Assembly (NCBI GenBank): GCA_012976225.1
Contig: JAAVVG010000004.1
Span: forward strand, 620,001 to 684,000
Length of the DNA stretch: 64,000 bases
From: Golubevia sp. BC0850
Lineage: Eukaryota; Basidiomycota; Exobasidiomycetes; Golubeviales; Golubeviaceae
Reading direction: 5' to 3'
Below are positions 57,166-64,000 of the stretch, piece after piece. The position numbers and the translations under genes are program-made. Under the pieces are notes generated by a model, which ran no database searches, had not been told where the DNA came from, and saw only the letters and a program-made list of their open reading frames with translations. The number at the start of each line of letters is the position of its first letter. The stretch's first letter is position 1.

Positions 57166-57826
57166 AATGACTAGAATGAAAGCCCCTGCTACATATAATA
57201 TCTCTCTTCAACCTTTATTCCCCTCTCCCTTTAATTGGTGACGGAACTTTCGCACCAGTCGTAAAGTTGCGTCCTTATCATAGTGCAAATCCCCACTCTC
57301 AATTTCTCTGCATCTTTCGCTCTATCTTTTGTTTTCGCCACACTCTTTTTGTTTCTATCTAATTTAAGTGTTCGATTATTTGCTACTTTATCCTTCGCTT
57401 CCTTTTTTTTTCCTGCGTTTAATTCGATTTCGTCACCAAAGCTTGTTTGTCGCGCGAGATTGTTCTTTCAAGTCAAGTTAATCCGATTCGGTTGCTTTTG
57501 AGAGCTGACTTTTTGGGATTTTGAATCTAGTTTAAGACGAAGCTGCCACACGATCTTTGGAAATTCCACGTCAGAAACATCGTAGCTACGGTACAGTTCG
57601 GATTCAGGAAGACAAAATATTCAGAGTCGAGACAAAAGAAACAGAGAACAGAGACTAGCGTACGTCTCTTCTTGGGAAGAGATGAGTAGGAACTTGGAGC
57701 ACAGGGTCTCGGTGGCGAGCTGCTCTTCTCGGATGAGATGGATACGAAATGATGAGAGAGGGATTTGGGGAGCTTCAGTAATAGCCTCACGGAGTTAGGG
57801 TAAGTTAACTTTTGCTCACCAGTAGA
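57166..57826. other. Convergent intergenic region
   Basis: About 660 bp between the transporter stop and the next minus-strand stop. T-rich in 57.3-57.5 kb. No gene recognised. Confidence 0.5.
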
Positions 57827-58577
57827 TCAATGCTTTCCAGCCCTTAAAGTTCCCGTGGGAGCAGCGTGACCGGGATCGGCAATTCCTGTAGCAGTAGCAG
57901 CCCACTCAAAGACAGAATTTACATTTTCTAAACTTTTGACTTGTGAATGCAGACTGCTTAGAGAAGAGCTCATAGCAGCGATGCTTGCAGCGCTTGTTGC
58001 TGAATCCATCGAGTAAGCTGAGAGCGTGAGTTCCATTCCGTGAACACAATCCTTAGAACTGGTCCAAACCTTCAGGGCCGAATTGATGCGATCTCCATCA
58101 AACGGAGGTAAGTTGGTGGCGGCAGGGGTAACCGTGGAGCTTGGAGAGGCAATGGTTGAACTGGAAGTCGAGTCGGCATTTGTAGAAGTGGCGTTGGGGG
58201 AACTAGAAGCATCAGAAGCATCAGAAGATGAAGCTGAAGAAGTCGAAGAAGCTGGAGAAGTTGAAACATTTGAAGAAGCTGAAGGGGTTACAGAACTTGA
58301 AGCAGCTGCTGAGCTTGCGTCTGCAATTGAACTTGAAAGTGCGATTGAACTTGAATCTGGAATCGAACTTGCTGTAGCTTCATCCCTAACTGCCAAACAA
58401 CCTTTGTCTCCACCCATTCCCCTAAAATCGTTCTTCAAAAGATCTAACTACCAAACCTGACTTCCCTAAATTTGGCTTTGGGATTAGAATTGGGTTAGCA
58501 TCAGTCAGAGATGCTAATAGAAACATCGAGGAGGTCAAGAAGATTGAAAGGGTTGAAAACACGATCTTGGATCTCAT
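57827..58577 (-). CDS. Secreted Ala/Ser-rich protein of unknown function
   Basis: The large reading frame (58438 down to 57827) lacks a secretion signal. The ATG at 58577 begins MRSKIVFSTLSIFLTSSMFL, a clear signal peptide, in another frame. A 67-nt intron with donor gtttgg and acceptor ggcag, ending at about 58389, joins them in frame (K-S then V-R-D-E-A). A short peptide (ANPILIPKPNLGKS) is followed by an Ala/Ser tract of about 90 residues rich in simple repeats. The C-terminal helical domain reads LPPFDGDRINSALKVWTSSK, then LTLSAYSMDSATSAASIAAM and LHSQVKSLENVNSVFEWAAT. It vaguely resembles hydrophobic-surface-binding (HsbA-like) helical proteins, but I do not assign it. The weak donor leaves the 5' structure uncertain. 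Confidence 0.6.
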
Positions 58578-59662
58578 TTTGCTCTTAGAAACTTGGCTGG
58601 TTGAGTTGAATAAGGGCTCTCAAGAGTTGATGATTCGGAAAGTGAACTTAGATTTAATTGAAGACGAAGCTGTTAAAACCTTTATGAAGTTGGGTTAAAT
58701 CTGAGTGACAAAGAAAGAAATGCTCTAGGCATTAGTAGACTTTGGGTTGTTAAGTTGACGATTGGTCGACTTCTTGAGGCGTTGATAACTTGTTAAATGC
58801 AGCACCTGCTGGTATTGAGACTTCGAGGCTTGGGAGCTCGGGACTTGAACGGGACAAAGAAAAGAAGACGAAAAGAAAGTGAGACCGTTCCTTCGAGGAA
58901 GTCGTTTGCTGAGAGTTGAAGAGAAGAAGAAGAAGAGAAAAGAGAAGATGGGGAAACAGAAGTCAAAGGATTGGGAGGTTTGGACCGACTTTTATACCTT
59001 TTTTAGATGTTTCCAAACCGCATGTATGGCTTGCGCCAATCTTGGAATGAGAGATAGAAAAGATGGATAGGGTACGCCAACTCTGAGAAGGTGTACAGTA
59101 GAGACTCAGTGGAGGGCGTTGAGACTTGATTATTGACGCTAAATCATGACCATTGTATGTCTATGATGAATGTTCGTTCGCTCCGGGCGTTACTGAGAGA
59201 CTGAGAGAAGGTTGGAAGTCGACGATTTAAAGAGAGGATCAGTGGTGACTCAGTAGAGGGCGCTACCGCCTCTCTTCAAAATTCCCACGCCCACCTACGC
59301 CACATAGACATACGCCAGTTTCAGAAATCTTGTGTACTGAGTCTCACGACCTCAGATCTGAGCTTTGAGAATTTGAGGTTTGAGATCGAAGTGGAATGGT
59401 GCTCGAGAGAAGCCCTCCTTCACTTCCCCCGCCTCCCCCGCCTCCCTCTCTTCTCTCTCTCTCTCTCTCTCTCCTCTTCTCTCTCTTTTTAACGTCGCCG
59501 AGACTTTCAAATCATACCAACTTCACATTGCTAAATTAAATGACTTCTTGATTTCTCTATCTGAAAGGATTATAAAAATACAAATGAAAAGTCCACTCTA
59601 GGACCTCGGTAGAATCTGGACTTGCTCCAATAGAAGAGACATCAATCTCCAAATCACCTAAA
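58578..59662. other. Intergenic region with short repeats
   Basis: About 1.1 kb, no gene recognised. It contains two copies of gactcagt[ga]gagggcg (near 59105 and 59247) and a pure (CT)n tract. Confidence 0.5.
59453..59473. repeat. (CT)n microsatellite
   Basis: About ten CT units without interruption, within a longer pyrimidine-rich stretch. Confidence 0.8.
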
Positions 59663-60839
59663 CTAAGACATATGCGAAGCTTCTTCCTTTTCTTTCACTA
59701 TCGCAAGAGCAGTTCTAGCATCTTTAAGTCCCCCAATTGTTGCTCCAGAAAGAAAACCTAGAGAGATTAATCGGATTGAAAGAGGTGGTTGAATTCGATC
59801 TTGAAGGGAATTGAAGTTTCGGTTGAGATAGATTCGTGAAAGTTGTTTGAAGAATTTGGGATAGAGGCGAGGAGAGAATGAAGTTGAGGAGTAGAGAATG
59901 GAGGCGGAAGGGAAACGGTAATGGGGAAGTCAGAACAAGCATAGTCTGCTAGAGTCTAGGAACAGCTCCGAACCAAGACTATCTTCTACTGTATCTCTCT
60001 GCGAAAGTATGCAGGAAGGTGAAGGCTCAGAGAAGCGGAGGTCCAGAAGGTTCATAGGTTCTGAGGACCTGTACTCCATCGTATTCACCAATCCGACTAA
60101 CCCCTGCTAGTATCTTGGCAGAAAGCTCATGTATGCCATCGATCTAATAGAGGCCCTCAAATACCCTTTCTAGAGGTATGAAACGTAGCCGGCCTATCGA
60201 ATCTCAACTCACAGAGTGCAGATACAATCGTCGAGATCCCACCACCAGCCAAAGCTCCATCTAGAGCTCTCCAAGCATTTGGCCCTTCTAATGTTATATC
60301 TGTCCCATCCTGTTGCTCAGTCGATCGTGACTGACCGCTAGTTGAGAAGGGAGAGGAATGGCCGATGAGAGATGGATTGGAAAGAATAGATTGTCTAGCT
60401 AAAGAGATTCCCTTTTCCAGTAAGACGTAAGACGTTGCTAGTATTGAGAGACTGAGACCTGATCTAGCTCCACCTGAAAGACCTGCTAGTAGTACTTTGT
60501 AGTTCTGAAGAGGGAGAGAGAAGGGGAGTTAGTTGATAAGGACCTTGCACCGAGCTCTGTCCTTCTAACTCAGCAGAAGAGGCGAGATGGTCTGAATGAG
60601 GAAGTTATACTGAATTTTAGACTTACTTTTGTCTTGTTGTAGAAATACCAACCTTGAACAGTATCAGGTCTTCTATGAGCGTTCTCTGCTAGAAAGACCA
60701 AAGAAGCTCTTTGAGCTGAAGTGTAAAGTCCACCAAAGAATCCGATCGTCAGGGCTGTTAAAGGCATGGCTATCGAAACACCTGAATTGGGATTCGAATT
60801 TGAAGTCGAGGATTCATTTTCAGAATTTGCAGTGGCCAT
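59663..60839 (-). CDS. Tim17/Tim22-like predicted mitochondrial membrane protein (199 aa)
   Basis: Exons: complement of 60627..60839, 60213..60504, 59663..59757; the frame closes. Core sequence: MPLTALTIGFFGGLYTSAQR, then ASLVFLAENAHRRPDTVQGW, YFYNKTKNYKVLLAGLSGGA, and GALAGGGISTIVSA with FLSGATIGGLKDARTAL at the end. The R-x-x-FLAENAHRxPxTxxGWYFYxKTKNY block is a conserved motif in small fungal proteins annotated as Tim17/22/23-related, and the Gly-rich helices agree with that. No cleavable presequence is seen, as usual for this class. Intron 2 (59758..60212, 455 nt) is long, so a small extra exon is possible. Exact role unknown. Confidence 0.7.
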
Positions 60840-61204
60840 TGGTTGGGAGAGAAGAGAGCAAGTCCGATCGATCTCCAACTTCTTCTGTTGAACACCTCGT
60901 CTTCTGTTTGATTCGGACGCGAGTTCTGATTCACTATTGTGATTGCGTTTGATTCGTGTCTAGAATACAAATGAGATGAAAGGGGGTATGAGATATGAGC
61001 CACGAGGTTCAGACGTAGAAAGACCTGAAATGGGAGACGAGCAGCGAAGTAGGAAGAGAATGGGGCAATTCAAACTTGAGGAATAGTCCTAGAGTTGATG
61101 TCTTGATCCGTTATCGAGGGAGATTGACTGTGTAGAAACTAGGAAAGACGAGCTGAATGGAAGGGTCGAGATCAGAAATCAAAAGAGGAGCCAGAATCCG
61201 TAAC
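60840..61204. other. Intergenic region
   Basis: 365 bp between two minus-strand genes; promoter of the Tim17-like gene and 3' UTR of MDM12. Nothing else seen. Confidence 0.5.
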
Positions 61205-62716
61205 TTATGGCTGTAGAAAGAGTTGAAGCTCATCTCTGAAAAATGCAGTCCAGAAATTTTTAAATGCAGGACGATTCAAACTCACCTCGTCTTCGATTCC
61301 CTTCCTGACTAGATCCAAAACGAACTTCTCAACTTTCCCAACATTCCTTAGAGTGTGTTTATCGTTCTGACCCACACTACTTTCGAAAGTCATAGAAGGA
61401 AGTAGTCTCGCACCTATAGAGTGAGGTTTCTGATTGTTCATATTCATAGAAGGTTGTCTCGAATAAAGACCTGGGACGGTAGGAGGATCTTGGTGACTAG
61501 CATTGAGGTCTGATACTGGATTTGAGTTGGAATTTCCATTAATTGAAGTGGCACTGTTGTTTCCAAACCCTTTAGAATTCAAATTCCCATCGTTCAAATT
61601 CTGATCAACCTCCTCATCTTCCTCTACTTCCAACAAACTAACATGAACTCTTCTCTTTTCACCTTCCAGAGCCAGTATGACTCCCGCTTGAAGTATGAAA
61701 CCAGTAGCAGTAATCTGTAAAGGTAGACTCATGAACATAGGACTAGGATAGTTGATCAACAAAGAAGTTTCAAAAGTCAATCTCAAACTAGTTGTAGGCC
61801 AAGTTAAAGTGGCATGAATTTGAAGAGTAGGTAAATCACTTTCTCTATTCTCTTTGACTTCTTCTTTCCTCAAAGTTTCGGGACCCCAATCTATAGGAGG
61901 AGAACTAGCAGCAACGAAGGAACCTTGTCTTGTAGCTGGAGCTGGAGGGGCAGGTTGAGGTTGCCAATGAGAGAAATAACCACCTCCACCATTTGACATT
62001 GGAGTACCAACTCCCCCATTTCCACGACCGTAATTACAAGGGTTGTAACCTGAATAAGAGGACGTTCCTAAACCTGCAGACCATGGTCGGTTCTTGTAGT
62101 TGTTGTTACTGTTGCTTTGATTCTGAGATTGTGAATCGGTTCCACTTCCTCCACCCATACCATTCAATGTAGTCCCACCTCCAACCATTTGAGCATCTAC
62201 CTCTGAATCGTATTGTCTAAGCGTTTGTAATCGATGAGTTTGTGGAACTGGTAGATTCTTGCTCATGAATCCATTCACTGATTGGCCACCTCCATGGCCT
62301 CCAACTCTAGTGCCTCTACCTTTCTCTCTTCTTCTTTGATCGAAGTTATCTAAATCTAAATCTCCATCTTCATCGACCGCTCCCCTTCCTCTCATATCAT
62401 CTCTATCTCTACCTCTTTCTCTTTCTCTCTCACCCATTCCTCCCCTCAATTTCCGACTCTGATTTCCATTCTTGTTCCCTCCCATCGTTTTGATTCCAAT
62501 TGGTTCATCAATTTCAACGAAATCCTTCCATAAATCACCGATTTTAGTGACTTCGATGTCTAGACCTTCTTGACCTAAATCTAAGTTTGTGATTTCTATT
62601 GGACCAATGAAATCAGGTCTCTTGGCTGATGATAGGGATTTGTTCAAAATATTCTTGAAATGAGTTGAAAGAGTTGAATCATCTGTTAAGAGTGACCAGT
62701 CTAGATCTAGTGACAT
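61205..62716 (-). CDS. MDM12: ERMES complex subunit MDM12 (478 aa)
   Basis: Model: complement of 61286..62716 and 61205..61210. The start MSLDLDWSLLT is the canonical MDM12 N-terminus. PDFIGPIEITNLDLGQEGLD and EVTKIGDLWKDF begin the SMP lipid-binding domain. After a long Arg/Gly/Asn-rich insertion (about residues 90-215) come LQIHATLTWPTTSLRLTFET, SLLINYPSPMFMSLPLQITA, TGFILQAGVILALEGEKRRV and FESSVGQNDKHTLRNVGKVE. The protein links ER and mitochondria and moves phospholipids. The final exon is only CCA TAA. The preceding 75-nt intron has strong sites (gtgagt, tttctacag), is a multiple of three and has no in-frame stop, so the unspliced form would be 503 aa with the same stop. Confidence 0.92.
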   Translation of the reverse strand: MSLDLDWSLLTDDSTLSTHFKNILNKSLSSAKRPDFIGPIEITNLDLGQEGLDIEVTKIGDLWKDFVEIDEPIGIKTMGGNKNGNQSRKLRGGMGERERERGRDRDDMRGRGAVDEDGDLDLDNFDQRRREKGRGTRVGGHGGGQSVNGFMSKNLPVPQTHRLQTLRQYDSEVDAQMVGGGTTLNGMGGGSGTDSQSQNQSNSNNNYKNRPWSAGLGTSSYSGYNPCNYGRGNGGVGTPMSNGGGGYFSHWQPQPAPPAPATRQGSFVAASSPPIDWGPETLRKEEVKENRESDLPTLQIHATLTWPTTSLRLTFETSLLINYPSPMFMSLPLQITATGFILQAGVILALEGEKRRVHVSLLEVEEDEEVDQNLNDGNLNSKGFGNNSATSINGNSNSNPVSDLNASHQDPPTVPGLYSRQPSMNMNNQKPHSIGARLLPSMTFESSVGQNDKHTLRNVGKVEKFVLDLVRKGIEDEVSLNRPAFKNFWTAFFRDELQLFLQP

Positions 62717-62952
62717 GATCTTGATGGTGGAGAGAGGTGAAGAATTCAATCCTGGCCCGAGCTTCTCTGCTGCTAATGTTGATGATCGGGGCTGCTTATG
62801 ATGGTTTGATTGAATGGAATCTTTGAGATTCACTTTTGAAGCTCAAAGATTGAAAGAGCCAAAGAAGTTGGAAGAGATTCTTCTCTCGCGGCTCGCCCTC
62901 TCGACTTGATATCTTGATCACCCTCCCCTGCTTCCCCTGCTTCCCTCCCACG
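62717..62952. promoter_or_regulatory. Divergent promoter of MDM12 and the last gene
   Basis: 236 bp between divergent ATGs, CT-rich before 62953. No TATA box seen. Confidence 0.5.
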
Positions 62953-64000
62953 ATGTCAGCTTCCAATCCGAGTTCAGCTCATTTCTCTCAAAGGAATGTG
63001 TACTACCTTAGAGTCTCATCTCATTGCGTTTTACAATTGATTCTCTACTTGGACGCTTCTCATCTAAGATGGATCTCTGCCAACCCTCAAGTCTTTCAAA
63101 GAGCTCTGATTAAGCTACGCACTACGTGAGTCTTTAAGAAACTGCTCAATATGACTGACAATAACTCAATTGAAAGCAGTCCAGCCTTGGTATGATCATC
63201 TTTAGAGATGATTGCTCACCTCTTCTTACTTCGTCATCCGCCTCAGAATCATGCCCAAGCTACAAAGAGAAGCCGGAACAGATGGTTCACTAGGCACAGT
63301 ATCAAAGAAGGAGAAAGTAGAAGTTCACAGTGAAGGTGAATAGAGCCCCTTTTTCATCTCAGAATGAGCAAAAGAAAGAGAGAGTAGCTGCAGGCAAAAG
63401 ACTGACTGAGCTTTCTTTGTCTCATTCACCTTCCTCATTCTTTCCCTGAAACAGGCGACTTTCATATGTGCTACTTCTTCAGAAAAATGAATCAAAGGCA
63501 TGCTGTTCTTCTCAAGGTCAGTGGACGTCTTAAAGGAGTCATTCCTTCGTTGAGATCAGCTTACCTTACCTGCTCTTTCTCTCTCTTATCTCCAAACCCA
63601 CACTCTCTTCCCTGACCTTTGATCTTGTTCCCTGACCTTTGATCTTGTAAATACCTCTCAGGAAAAGAATCTCTCCTTTCAATCCTCAACCGGAGAAGTC
63701 CAAGCTCCCCTAGATGATGCAGATCAAAACCCCAATCCATCAGATTTCTTCTCTCAAGTCGACATGATTTCTCAAGCTGCGAATGGTCCTATTCCAAGTC
63801 GAAAGAGACAGAAGATGAATACGATGTCTGAAAATGATACCTCAAGGAAGGAAGAAGACAACAATGATGGTTGGGGAGAAATGGCGGGTGGAATGAATCT
63901 TGGAATGGGATTTAATCTAGGAAGTACAAGTCAAAGTGGGACATCAAATCAAGCAATTGATTTAACATCTGATAAAGAACAAGCAGAAACCTCTCAGAGT
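62953..64000 (+). CDS. Unidentified gene, partial (runs off the window)
   Basis: Exons 62953..63125, 63247..63335, 63455..63516 and 63662 onward; all GT-AG and in frame to the end of the window (221 codons seen). The N-terminal part reads NVYYLRVSSHCVLQLILYLD, ASHLRWISANPQVFQRALIK, TIMPKLQREAG and GDFHMCYFFRKMNQRHAVLL. It looks like a compact folded domain of about 100 residues. After that the sequence becomes disordered, with a possible nuclear localisation signal (SRKRQK) and Gly/Met/Ser-rich segments. I do not recognise the family; a nuclear role is a guess from the basic motif. The downstream end is cut off, so the C-terminal domains are unknown. Confidence 0.7.

Overview
The window is nuclear DNA of a fungus, most likely a basidiomycete yeast or mould; I lean to Pucciniomycotina, but not firmly. 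The reasons are high gene density, several short (about 60-100 nt) GT-AG introns per gene, CT-rich leaders, a eukaryotic tRNA with an anticodon-loop intron, and a fungal gene set: GID5/VID28, RPL29, TAF10, NUP120, URC4, PSF3, BOR1-type transporter and the ERMES subunit MDM12. Exon-intron models were built by hand from splice sites and checked for frame, so most coding coordinates below are spliced spans with exons listed in the text.

Layout. 1-5.7 kb: a tandem pair of secreted alpha/beta hydrolases with Cys-rich PAN/apple-like N-terminal domains. 6-10.5 kb: armadillo-repeat GID5/VID28 (ARMC8), converging on an hnRNP M/Gbp2-like RRM protein (11.1-15.2 kb, minus). 16.5 kb: intron-bearing tRNA-Pro(CGG). 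17.8-20.7 kb: three small minus-strand secreted or membrane-anchored proteins, one with a Kre9/Knh1-like domain. 21.2-22.6 kb: an SDR dehydrogenase broken by a 14-bp tandem duplication. 23.0-24.6 kb: ribosomal protein eL29 with its start codon split by an intron and a 1.07-kb intron. 25.2-26.2 kb and 36.4-37.4 kb: two practically identical copies of a 1-kb segment carrying a secreted Cys-rich protein gene and its promoter. Between them lie a CBS-domain protein fused in frame to TAF10 (26.9-28.3 kb, minus) and a 1793-residue coiled-coil protein (29.5-35.5 kb).

38.4-39.8 kb: secreted/exported protein with a duplicated exon-intron unit. 40.3-40.8 kb: remnant of an MFS sugar transporter. 41.6-47.4 kb: nucleoporin NUP120/NUP160. 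48-64 kb: compact housekeeping block with URC4 (DUF1688), a SAT1-like GNAT, an aldo-keto reductase, PSF3 (GINS), a BOR1-like SLC4 transporter with a long repeat-bearing tail, a secreted Ser/Ala-rich protein, a Tim17-like membrane protein, MDM12 and the start of an unidentified gene. Head-to-head pairs share short intergenic regions: URC4/GNAT (99 bp), PSF3/BOR1 (164 bp), MDM12/last gene (236 bp).

Most noteworthy: the CBS-TAF10 fusion, the near-perfect 1-kb duplication, the eL29 gene structure, and a common Cys-pattern (PAN-like) module used by four secreted proteins in this one window. No LTR, LINE or DNA transposon, rRNA gene or CRISPR array was seen.
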